15,862 nt of DNA from Lentisphaeria bacterium (GTDB taxonomy: Bacteria; Verrucomicrobiota; Lentisphaeria; Victivallales; Victivallaceae), in assembly GCA_900768515.1 (NCBI GenBank), contig CAAGDG010000151.1, positions 1 through 15,862 of the forward strand. Direction: 5' to 3'. How positions within the stretch are numbered: position 1 is the first letter of the stretch; each line of letters opens with the position of its first letter. Of the stretch, positions 1-7,148 are shown piece after piece. Both the position numbers and the translations under genes were made by a program. The notes under the pieces were generated by a model. It was not told where the DNA came from. It worked only from the letters and a program-made list of their open reading frames with translations, and did not search any database.

Positions 1-50
1 CTCCGGCAGAGCAGATTGATTCTCTGATCCCCAAGGGAGAAGCAAAATAG
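1..50 (+). CDS. C-terminal end of an unidentified protein (partial)
   Basis: Only the third forward frame stays open from the window edge. It reads 15 codons (PAEQIDSLIPKGEAK) to a TAG at 48-50, while the other two forward frames hit stops within 25 bases. The residues look like an ordinary charged bacterial C-terminus. A strong rightward terminator begins 36 bases after the stop, which is what the end of a real transcription unit would show. The fragment is far too short to name a family. The gene could instead lie entirely further left, with this frame open by chance. Confidence 0.45.
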   Translation, partial: PAEQIDSLIPKGEAK

Positions 51-85
51 TCAATAAGCTCAGGCTCATTATTATGAAGAGGGGA

Positions 86-126
86 ATGCCGTCGGGCGGT
101 CATCATAGCCCGACGGCATCATTTTT
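86..126 (+). terminator. Rho-independent terminator
   Basis: A perfect 12-bp stem (ATGCCGTCGGGC at 86-97 with GCCCGACGGCAT at 108-119) encloses a 10-nt loop and is followed by a five-T run at 122-126. There is no matching A run before the stem, so it works rightward, closing the gene that ends at 50. Confidence 0.85.
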
Positions 127-170
127 CTCCTGGCTCTAATTTTTTTCAAAGCTCCACCGCGATATCCCCC

Positions 171-455
171 TCACCATGGGGCTCGCTGGGCGCATACTTG
201 GAGCGGAACCGTATCGATGTAAAATACGCAGTAAAATTGCTCTTTTTCTGCATCCCTCGTCACGTCAGTCATGATTCGTGTGCAATAGGCTTTCCCGCTT
301 GTTGCAATCGTTTCCGGAATACAGGCTGCGAAATCCATGAAGACGCCGATCTGTTCATTGCTGGAAAGCATCAGTCGATCTGGGAATGTAACGCCAAGAC
401 GCAGCTGGTTGGGGGATGGTGATTGCTTCACCTCCGAGGAGACGTGAGAGATCAA
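171..455 (-). CDS. Doubtful small ORF, possibly a gene remnant
   Basis: A 94-codon leftward frame starting at TTG (455). The frame stays open to a TAA at 516-518, so there is no ATG near its beginning; the first internal ATG encodes Met28. No Shine-Dalgarno sequence is obvious before the TTG. Upstream of the TAA, in the same frame, an ATG at 632 opens 38 more codons, so the whole could be a 462-bp gene broken by one nonsense codon. The predicted protein has a hydrophobic/charged alternation (for example TFPDRLMLSSNEQIGVFMDF) compatible with a small beta-barrel domain. A PilZ-like fold crossed my mind, but no diagnostic motif is present. Base composition is clearly more AT-rich than the genes to the right. 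It could be a real small gene, a decayed gene or noise. Confidence 0.3.
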   Translation of the reverse strand: MISHVSSEVKQSPSPNQLRLGVTFPDRLMLSSNEQIGVFMDFAACIPETIATSGKAYCTRIMTDVTRDAEKEQFYCVFYIDTVPLQVCAQRAPW

Positions 456-517
456 TCCGGGAATCGTGTAGATGTTTTCAGAATCGGGTTGTGCTGGTCT
501 GGGTTCAAGGATGGTTT

Positions 518-550
518 ATGCAAATTCCAGGTTGAACTTTGAATTTGCAT
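518..550. repeat. Perfect 10-bp inverted repeat
   Basis: ATGCAAATTC (518-527) and GAATTTGCAT (541-550) are exact reverse complements separated by 13 nt. There is no flanking T run on either strand, so it is not a normal terminator. It lies just upstream of the doubtful leftward ORF and overlaps the TAA (516-518) that interrupts that frame. It could be an operator or an RNA hairpin. Confidence 0.5.
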
Positions 551-811
551 CTTTGGCAGGGGAGGGGGATGTTCTTTCAAAGGAGAGAACAGAGAGAAAC
601 AGTGGAATTGTTTGAGATTTGCTTTCAGACATTCTGCGGCTGGTGCAGGGCTGCTTTGAAAAAGAGCACGTTACAAATGGAATAAGAACCAAAATGATGT
701 TCTAAAAATGTTCTAATTCGTGTTCTAAAAGCAGCAAAAATCAGCTTGATTCAGGATGAGGCATAGAAGTTGGTTTTGTGTTGCTTCTTGCTTGTAATCA
801 GGGAGTTGAAA
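551..811. other. Gene-poor AT-rich spacer
   Basis: Apart from the TGTTCTAA cluster I see no convincing gene here. A 38-codon leftward frame from an ATG at 632 to the TAA at 516 has no recognisable ribosome binding site. The 3' flank of the tRNA (leftward from 811) lacks a clear hairpin-plus-U terminator. I found no second copy of the tRNA 3' end that would mark an integration site. Confidence 0.5.
698..730. repeat. Three TGTTCTAA direct repeats
   Basis: TGTTCTAA occurs at 698-705, 709-716 and 721-728. The first and third copies extend to the identical 10-mer TGTTCTAAAA. Start-to-start spacing is 11 and 12 bp, about one helical turn, so a protein could meet all copies on one DNA face. The first two copies form GTTC-N7-GTTC, and an inverted GAAC lies at 686-689. 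No gene starts immediately to the right. The nearest leftward open frame begins about 180 bp away. Confidence 0.6.
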
Positions 812-887
812 TGGTAGCCCGGGCGGGAATCGAACCCACGGCCAACTGCTTAGAAGGCAGCTGCTCTATCCTCTGAGCTACCGGGCC
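812..887 (-). tRNA. tRNA-Arg(TCT)
   Basis: Read on the minus strand this folds as a standard 76-nt tRNA. The acceptor GGCCCGG pairs with CCGGGCT (one G-U at the first pair). The D stem is GCTC/GAGC and the anticodon stem is GCTGC/GCAGT with loop CTTCTAA. The T arm is GTGGG-TTCGAAT-CCCGC, followed by discriminator A and an encoded CCA at 812-814. The anticodon TCT (852-854) decodes AGA arginine codons. Confidence 0.96.
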
Positions 888-900
888 GAAATGCTCCTGC

Positions 901-930
901 TTAATATGACCTGATTTTTTTAAAAATCAA
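901..930 (-). promoter_or_regulatory. Probable promoter of tRNA-Arg
   Basis: On the minus strand a TTGATT -35 element (925-930) and a TATTAA -10 element (901-906) are separated by 18 bp, and the -10 lies 13 bp before the tRNA 5' end. The spacer overlaps an AT-rich palindrome (912-929, TGATTTTT/AAAAATCA). That palindrome could also act as a weak terminator between the upstream protein gene and the tRNA. Confidence 0.45.
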
Positions 931-965
931 GCCTTGTTTACTCAATAAATGACAGTTTTAACCGG

Positions 966-3509
966 TCAGGGAAGGGCGGATGTCAACGCTTCCGCCAGCT
1001 CCGCGGCGCGGCGCACCGGAAAACGTGACAATTCACCAGTGCTTCCCTGCGGCTTGAAGATGTCGCCATCCTCCGGGCCAAGCGGACGAAGACGGTTCCC
1101 CAGATCCAAAACGTCTACGTCATATTCTCGCGCCAGGCGACGCAGAGAATTCAGCACTTCCTCTTCCTGTTTCACATCTTCCGGCGTCTGGGCCGGGAAT
1201 GCCGCCAGCGTCAAATGGCGCAATGCCGGATTGGTCCGCAACTTCTCCAGCAATGCAGCCATGGCACGATCACGTTCCCAGGATTCCACACCGGCCAGCG
1301 CCGTCAGATCCGGAGTCATCAGAATCGCCATGTCGGAATTCTGCATCTCAATGGCATCAAAAAGTTCGGGAAGAGAATCCATCAGTGGATTGCCCCCGTT
1401 TCTCCAGGGCAGAAATTCCCCCTCCACTCCGCTTTGTTTGAGATTTTTCAGCACCAAAGCGGAAAAGCGCTGTTCGCCATGGCCGAAGTCAGGCCCGATG
1501 ACCAGAACCTTGCGCACCGGATGAAATTCATGGCTCAGTTTACGCGGCAGTTCCCAGTTGCGCAATTCCGCCAGTGTCGGACGGTGCAGCAGCAGAACAA
1601 TCCGGCGCCCCTGGCGGTCCTGAATTCCTTCCGGAGTCGCGATCAGTCCCCGGGCATCCGCCGCACGCAGGAATCGGATTTCCCGGCGGTCAAATTCAAA
1701 TCCGAAAAGCGACAATCCGATTGCCAGGCTTTGCGATTCTCCAATGCGCTCTCCCGGCAGAGGCAGTGGAAATTTGCGGATTACATCCTGACTGAACCGG
1801 TCAAACCGTTCATCCGATTTTGCCGGAAGGGTTACCGGAATCAGCCGTTCCGAAAAACCTCGGTCGGGAAATTCCGGACGAATTGACAGCTCCGTTTCCA
1901 CCGCCAGCGGCAGCCGGGATCCCAACTCAATCGTTCCTTCAAGAATTTCCGTGTCATACAGAAAACGGGGGAGCCAGAGGTCCAGACGCAAGTCAGGACG
2001 CAGCGGCACCAGATCCTCGGCATAGGAGACCGGCCGCACCGTCACCGCATTTTCCGGCTCGTCCCGGAATGCAAGGGAGAACTGCCGGTCGGCTTCGTCA
2101 GGCAGTACCAGAACCGGAGGCAGTTCCGCGGCCTTCCCGGAACGCTCTGCGCAACGGAAGTCAAGTTCTTCCACAGGAGTGAGAAAACGGAACTCTTCCA
2201 GCACCTTGCGTTCCTGTTTTCCGGTGAAGAGCAGAAAACGGTTGCGGCGCATTACCAGCGGATACCGCTTGCCGTCACGTCCGGTCAAATCCATCGGTTT
2301 GACCGGCGGCGCCGGAGCGAAATTTTCATCGCTCAGCAGACGGAATTCTCCTCCATCCGGACTTCTCATCCCCAGGGTGAGGCGGCCGGCGCCGGCGCTG
2401 ACCCGGTAGAAAAGTTCGAGGAAGTGACTGCCGGCGGAAAGTTTCTGCTTGAATGGGAGCGTCTGCGGCGGCTGGGAACCGTTGCCGGCATGCTGTTTGA
2501 TCTCATTCCCGTCAATGCGGATCACCGTCATCGAATTGCTGTAAAGTTCAAATTCATATTCGCCTTCTGCCGGTATCTGCAACTCTCCAAAGAAGTAGGC
2601 GGAATAGTATTCCGAAGTTTCCGGAGGCCGGACCAGCATCTGAATTTCAGTCGCCGGAAACTCCTTTTTCCAGCGCTGGGTATCGGGAAGATGGAGCAGA
2701 TCTTTGAGGGCGCCGCCCGGCGCATCCGCTTTGACGGTGGCATAAGCCAGTGCCGTTTTGTCGTTTTCACGCCGGATGTTGACCAGATGACCGCGAAACT
2801 GCCATTTCAATTGGGAATTCATGTTGTCCAGCATCCGGGTTTCGGTCTGGTCGTAGAGATCCCAGAGGGCGCGGCGGCGCTGGTTGTTGTTGCGTGCAAG
2901 CAGGTTTTTCTTCTTGTTGGCCCGGTCCGTCAGAAAGTTCTGAAGCTTGGGAATCCAGGGAGGGACCTCGTGGCCGAACAACTCCTGCATGTCGAGGTTG
3001 AAAGCCCGAAACGCGAAATTGCCCGGCTGCCACCGGATGCTGCGGGCGATTCTGTGATTCCGCTGCGCAATGAACTCCGCTTCGTTGCAGGGAAAGAGTC
3101 CGCTGTAAAAGTAGAGAGTCAGCCGGTTGGACGCCGGCAGCGGAACCGGCGATCCCTGCCACTGATCCTGCGGCTGCTGTTTCGGAAAACCGAAATAGAT
3201 GTCCAGATGGCTGGCTCCGGGGGCAGGGGCGGTCAGCAACATCCCGTTGTCAAACAGACGGCAGGGAACCTGCTTGCCGGCGCTGTCAAAGACCCGGACT
3301 CCGGAATCCGGAGAGGTCGGCAGCAGCAGCCGGCGCAGGTCGACGGAACCGACCTTGTCCGCTTTCTCCGGCGTGACCCGGAGCCGGTATCCCGCCTCCG
3401 GACAAAGCCATTTCCCGGATTCCTCCCCGGCGGACGCGAGGCCGGAAAACGCGAAAAGCGTGGTCGTCAAAACAACTGTTCGGATCCAGTATGGGAGCAA
3501 GAGGTTCAT
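966..3509 (-). CDS. Secreted PA14-like protein with degenerate SGNH-like C-terminus
   Basis: 847 aa. Residues 1-27 form a signal peptide (hydrophobic core VVLTTTLFAFSGLASA, likely cut after ASA), so the protein is exported. Residues about 50-110 resemble DUF2341-type sugar-binding sandwiches (LRRLLLPTSPDSGVRVFDSA, then IYFGFP). A basic helical stretch spans about 190-250. Residues about 300-400 look like a PA14 carbohydrate-binding module (YYSAYFFGELQIPAEGEYEF, IRIDGNEI, LSAGSHFLELFYR). The last ~180 residues have the layout of an SGNH/GDSL hydrolase, with VLVIGPDFG at the block I position, ILMTPDL at block III and a final helix AAELAEAL. The GDS serine, the GxND asparagine and the DxxH histidine are not visible, so this domain is probably inactive or binding-only. 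The ATG overlaps the upstream stop (ATGA), with an AAGGTGG ribosome site 4 nt before it, so translation is coupled to the glycoside hydrolase. Substrate unknown; domain names are by eye. Confidence 0.8.
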   Translation of the reverse strand: MNLLLPYWIRTVVLTTTLFAFSGLASAGEESGKWLCPEAGYRLRVTPEKADKVGSVDLRRLLLPTSPDSGVRVFDSAGKQVPCRLFDNGMLLTAPAPGASHLDIYFGFPKQQPQDQWQGSPVPLPASNRLTLYFYSGLFPCNEAEFIAQRNHRIARSIRWQPGNFAFRAFNLDMQELFGHEVPPWIPKLQNFLTDRANKKKNLLARNNNQRRRALWDLYDQTETRMLDNMNSQLKWQFRGHLVNIRRENDKTALAYATVKADAPGGALKDLLHLPDTQRWKKEFPATEIQMLVRPPETSEYYSAYFFGELQIPAEGEYEFELYSNSMTVIRIDGNEIKQHAGNGSQPPQTLPFKQKLSAGSHFLELFYRVSAGAGRLTLGMRSPDGGEFRLLSDENFAPAPPVKPMDLTGRDGKRYPLVMRRNRFLLFTGKQERKVLEEFRFLTPVEELDFRCAERSGKAAELPPVLVLPDEADRQFSLAFRDEPENAVTVRPVSYAEDLVPLRPDLRLDLWLPRFLYDTEILEGTIELGSRLPLAVETELSIRPEFPDRGFSERLIPVTLPAKSDERFDRFSQDVIRKFPLPLPGERIGESQSLAIGLSLFGFEFDRREIRFLRAADARGLIATPEGIQDRQGRRIVLLLHRPTLAELRNWELPRKLSHEFHPVRKVLVIGPDFGHGEQRFSALVLKNLKQSGVEGEFLPWRNGGNPLMDSLPELFDAIEMQNSDMAILMTPDLTALAGVESWERDRAMAALLEKLRTNPALRHLTLAAFPAQTPEDVKQEEEVLNSLRRLAREYDVDVLDLGNRLRPLGPEDGDIFKPQGSTGELSRFPVRRAAELAEALTSALP

Positions 3510-5824
3510 TTCGCCACCTTTTCCAGTTTCAGAGCAAGATCGAGGCGGAATTTCGGCACGTCAAGTTTGGTCGATGTGCCGGAGACGACCGTGACGCTGT
3601 TTTCAGAAAGCACCGCTCCCGTGGCCGGATCGTACCAGCGAAGCCGGTACTCGCCGGATTCAAGATTGGCGGGGGAGGCGATGGAGAGTCCGGCGGCCTC
3701 CGGCAGTTCGGAACGGTTCTCCGGGTATAGCATCAGGGCGTTGCGGTCGAAGATCCACGCATAAAATGCCCGGGGCTGGGAAAGTCCCATCGCCTCGTAT
3801 GTCCGCCCGTTTTTCGGAGCATTCGTGAGAGCTGGATTCAGATACTCGACCGGCCCCTCCCGGAGGTCGATTCCTTCCAGGTAACGTGAAAAGGCGAGAT
3901 AATGGTCGTAGTGTCCACCCAGGTGGACGAAGTCGTGCCACCAGAGGAACGGCGTACCGGCGAGCCGGGCGAAGAGCGATCCCCATAGTCCGGAGTGGAT
4001 ATCCGCCAGGATCTGTGCCGCACTGCTGCCGTTGGGATTCCCGCCGTACTCGGTGATCAGCTGCGGTTTTTCAACATCGCGCATCATCCGTTCATAGGAG
4101 CGCAGATGGTCGACAAAGTGGATTTTGGGGTCGCGGTAGGCGTCGCCCGCCAGATGGGTTACGGAAGGCTGCCGGTAGAGTTCGAGAAACCGGCGCAGAC
4201 GCCAGAAGTCGCTGCAGACATGGGTGGTGACCGGCAGTTTCAGCTGGCTGAGGCCGGTCCAGTACGCCGCGGCCCGTTCGGTCCATTTGACGGCGGAACC
4301 TTCGTCGTAGCGCTCCGTGAATTCGGCGGTCAGGTCCACTTCGCTCCAGAGTTCGACCGCCATCAGGTTCGGGGTCGCGCCCCAGCGCGCCGCGATGTAA
4401 CGGGTGCGCTTGTCGTTGTTTTTTTCCGCGGCGGGGGAGCGGAAGAACTCTTCGGGTTTTTCCAGAAAACCGCCGTTTGCGACCGCGAATTCCCCGCGGG
4501 AGTTGATCGGATTCTCCGCCCATTCCGGGTCGGAGTTGTTGCTGAGCCTGCCGTGGTTGTCGAAGATCAGGTTGATCAGGATCCCGTTGCGCTCCGCCAT
4601 CTGGAAGATCAGGTCAAGTTTCCAGGCGGCGGCGAGATTGTAGCGGTTCACCCCGAGGTTTCCGGCGCGGCTGACGTCGTGTTCCAGCGCGTAGGTCCAG
4701 CCGGCCATCCAGACTTCGACGACGTTGATTCCGTTCCTGCCGCAGCCCTCCAGGTAATCCTCGTAATCGTAGGTGCCGCGGTCGGGCAGGTGGCCGAACC
4801 CGAATCCGATTTCGCTGCGACGGTCGGTGTTGGTATGGATGTTCAGGCTGACCGGGAAGAAAAACTCCCCGGTGGTCCGTTCAAAATAGCGGGGGTTTTT
4901 CCGGGACACCCGGACCGGGCCGGGCAGGGTGGAAGGCTCCGCCCGGAAGCTCTTCCAGCCGGTCGCGGTCTTCTCTTTGCGGACCTTGTCTTCCAGCAGC
5001 AGCCGGAGCTTGTATTCCCCGGGGAGGGTGGGGGTGAACCGGATCTCCCAGAATCCGGCGCCGATCGGGGAGACCGTTTCCCGGGTGAAGTGGCGGCTCC
5101 GGGTGTAGTCACGGCTGAAAAATCCGGGGTAGATTGCTTTTTTTCCGTCGGGCGTTTCGAGTTCAAAATCCACCGTGACCTCGTCCGGATCGAACGGGTT
5201 GAAGAACTCCCGGGCGATTCCGAACCGGCTCTCCACCCGCTGGTTGACCGGACCGGCTTCAGGCAGCGTCCAGTCCACCGCCGCGAGCGGCCGCACTTCG
5301 CGCCTGCCGGTCAGCTCCAGCCGAAGCAGTTCCAGCTTGAACTTGCGCTCTTCTGTGCCGTAGACGCTGATTCCCGGAGAGAACATCTCGATGACTGCGG
5401 TCGCGTCGAAGAGCGCCGCATGGCCGATTCCGCGCCAGTCGCGACCGGGACGGTCCAGCCGGACGGAGAGCGTCCGGGTCTCTCCCGGAACGAGCCGGAA
5501 CTCCTCGATGCTCTGAAACCATTTTCCATCCTTGTCCTTGAAGAAGAGCACCGCCCGGACCGGTTCCGGAGAATCTGATTCGACCCGGACTTCCGCCTCC
5601 AGCGCTCCCGCCTCGAAAGCGGCCCGCTGCGGCCGGAACGTGTGCCGGTCCGGTTCGAGGTAGAGCTGGGCTGCGCCGGGGAAAGTGACCTCGATCTCCT
5701 GTTTTCCCGGCGCGGAAAAGGTCCCGCCATCGGATTTCAGGGTGCCGTCGAAAGCGGCCGCTGAGAAAACGCAGACGAGGGAGACAACGAGGAGATGCGG
5801 CAGTTGGAGCGGGAAAATGCGCAT
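3506..5824 (-). CDS. Secreted DUF5060-type TIM-barrel glycoside hydrolase
   Basis: 772 aa from the ATG at 5824. I prefer this to the in-frame ATG at 5872 because it puts the signal peptide (LLVVSLVCVFSAAAF, residues 11-25) at the N-terminus and starts just after the upstream stop. Residues about 26-190 look like a beta-sandwich. About 197-300 match the DUF5060 layout (RVESRFGIAREFFNPFDPDE, then WEIRFTPTLPGEYKLRLLLED). About 310-700 form a GH clan A-like barrel: VEVWMAGWTY, LINLIFDNHG, MAVELWSEVD and QLITEYGG. By analogy with clan A enzymes, Glu495 in WSEVD would be the acid/base and Glu592 in ITEYGG the nucleophile. The usual Asn before the acid/base is Ser here. About 720-772 is another beta-sandwich. 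It should hydrolyse a glycan outside the cytoplasm; the substrate cannot be read from sequence. It sits 5 nt after the yihY stop and overlaps the PA14 gene by 4 bp. Confidence 0.85.
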   Translation of the reverse strand: MRIFPLQLPHLLVVSLVCVFSAAAFDGTLKSDGGTFSAPGKQEIEVTFPGAAQLYLEPDRHTFRPQRAAFEAGALEAEVRVESDSPEPVRAVLFFKDKDGKWFQSIEEFRLVPGETRTLSVRLDRPGRDWRGIGHAALFDATAVIEMFSPGISVYGTEERKFKLELLRLELTGRREVRPLAAVDWTLPEAGPVNQRVESRFGIAREFFNPFDPDEVTVDFELETPDGKKAIYPGFFSRDYTRSRHFTRETVSPIGAGFWEIRFTPTLPGEYKLRLLLEDKVRKEKTATGWKSFRAEPSTLPGPVRVSRKNPRYFERTTGEFFFPVSLNIHTNTDRRSEIGFGFGHLPDRGTYDYEDYLEGCGRNGINVVEVWMAGWTYALEHDVSRAGNLGVNRYNLAAAWKLDLIFQMAERNGILINLIFDNHGRLSNNSDPEWAENPINSRGEFAVANGGFLEKPEEFFRSPAAEKNNDKRTRYIAARWGATPNLMAVELWSEVDLTAEFTERYDEGSAVKWTERAAAYWTGLSQLKLPVTTHVCSDFWRLRRFLELYRQPSVTHLAGDAYRDPKIHFVDHLRSYERMMRDVEKPQLITEYGGNPNGSSAAQILADIHSGLWGSLFARLAGTPFLWWHDFVHLGGHYDHYLAFSRYLEGIDLREGPVEYLNPALTNAPKNGRTYEAMGLSQPRAFYAWIFDRNALMLYPENRSELPEAAGLSIASPANLESGEYRLRWYDPATGAVLSENSVTVVSGTSTKLDVPKFRLDLALKLEKVAK

Positions 5825-5829
5825 GACGT

Positions 5830-7143
5830 TTACAGATCCTTCACAAGGCGGTTGGCTGGATGATTGTGGCACGCCTCCCGCAGCGCGGCGGCGGTCCGGA
5901 CCACGCCGTCAAGGACGGCGTGCTGGGTGTCGTCCGGCTGAATCCGCCCCTGTTCGGCCAGCCGGTCGTAAACATCGGCGACGGTCAGTCTGTCGGGGGG
6001 CAGGCTCGGCGCATAAGAGATTCGGGGTTCGTTGTCTTCGACCGGGTGGAGCAACCCGGCGTCGATCAGTTCGCGGAGCAGGTTCTCCAGCAGGACCTGA
6101 GGCATTTCCAGTGCGCTCTGCAGCAGATTTTCCGGCACGGCTCCCCGTCCCACCTCAAATTCGCTGTAGACCTGGCGGAGAATGGCAAGCTGATACTCCC
6201 GGCGGAGCTGCAGACTCAGTTCGAGCCGGTCGTTGTTTTCAAAGAGTCCGGTCCCGATGCGCTGGTGGACGAACGCGAGTTCCGCCCCGAAGAGCGCGAT
6301 CTGCCACGACCACTGCAGCCAGATCAGAAACAGCGGCAGCACCGCGAAACTTCCGTAGATCTTGTTGTAACGGAAGAGATGTCCCTGCAGGAAGAGGAAC
6401 CCGTCCTGCAGCAGCTGGAACAGCAAGCCGGCGGTGACGCCCGCCAGCAGCGCCGACCCGATCCGCACTTTGGTGTTCGGAACCAGGAAGTAGATCAGTG
6501 TGAAAATGGCGCAGACCATGACCACCGGGAAAAACTCCACCGAAAAGGCGACCAGCTGCACCCCTTCGGAATGGAGCAGCGGCAGCCTCTGGAGAATTTC
6601 GTCAAGTGTTTTGCGCAACACCGGACCGGCGCTGGAGAGCACCACCAGCAGAATCGGAGTGACCACCAGAATGGAAAGGTAGTCGCTGAGCCTGCGGAAG
6701 AGGTTGCGGCGCGGCGGCAGGTTCCAGATCGAATTGAATGCCTTTTCGATGTTGGTTGCCAGCCACATGACCGTCCAGATCAGGACGATGACGCCGGCGC
6801 CTGCGACCACGCCTCCCTGCGCCTGCTCCAGTGTGGTGTCGGCGAACTGGGTGATCCAGTTGAAGACTTCGCGGTGGTTGGCGAGCTTCTCTTCGAGAAC
6901 GCTCTCAAACCGGTCCTGCAGGGAGAATCCTTTTGCGATGCCGAAGCAGAGTGCCGCCACCGGAACGATTGCGAACAAGGTGTAATAGGTCAGGGCGACC
7001 GCCCGCTGGCTGTGCTGGTCGACGGCGAACCGTTTCCCGGACAGCCAGATCAGACGGTTCAGTTTTCCCAGCGTGGAAAGTTCGGAATAGGGAGCGTGAC
7101 TTCCCAGCACAAACTTTCGGAGGAAGAGACTGGCCCTTGCCAT
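5830..7143 (-). CDS. YihY/BrkB family inner-membrane protein
   Basis: 437 aa. Six hydrophobic helices lie at about 47-70, 111-132, 153-173, 195-221, 229-250 and 262-284. Motifs typical of the YihY/BrkB family (formerly mis-named ribonuclease BN) are visible: RAVALTYYTLFAIVPVAAL in helix 1, NIEKAFNSIW after helix 2, and YNKIYGSFAVLPLFLIWLQW leading into helix 6. The last ~140 residues are soluble, charged and helical, with a run resembling a winged-helix segment (LLENLLRELIDAGLLHP), an extension seen in many longer family members. The family's molecular function is not settled; transport or envelope integrity has been proposed. The ATG at 7143 follows the glnS stop by 5 nt with AAGGG upstream, so it is co-transcribed with glnS. 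Family assignment is firm, role unknown. Confidence 0.92.
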   Translation of the reverse strand: MARASLFLRKFVLGSHAPYSELSTLGKLNRLIWLSGKRFAVDQHSQRAVALTYYTLFAIVPVAALCFGIAKGFSLQDRFESVLEEKLANHREVFNWITQFADTTLEQAQGGVVAGAGVIVLIWTVMWLATNIEKAFNSIWNLPPRRNLFRRLSDYLSILVVTPILLVVLSSAGPVLRKTLDEILQRLPLLHSEGVQLVAFSVEFFPVVMVCAIFTLIYFLVPNTKVRIGSALLAGVTAGLLFQLLQDGFLFLQGHLFRYNKIYGSFAVLPLFLIWLQWSWQIALFGAELAFVHQRIGTGLFENNDRLELSLQLRREYQLAILRQVYSEFEVGRGAVPENLLQSALEMPQVLLENLLRELIDAGLLHPVEDNEPRISYAPSLPPDRLTVADVYDRLAEQGRIQPDDTQHAVLDGVVRTAAALREACHNHPANRLVKDL

Positions 7144-7148
7144 GATGT

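Noticed and set aside
198..422. 74-codon plus-strand frame in the AT-rich island
   Set aside because: It lies opposite the 171-455 frame, lacks a ribosome binding site and has a cysteine-rich, non-protein-like translation.
812..887. tRNA gene as an active integration site
   Set aside because: No integrase gene and no second copy of the tRNA 3' end is visible in the window.
912..929. AT palindrome TGATTTTT/AAAAATCA as a terminator for the PA14 gene
   Set aside because: The stem is all weak pairs in the core with no separate U run, and it overlaps the likely tRNA promoter; noted only as a possibility there.
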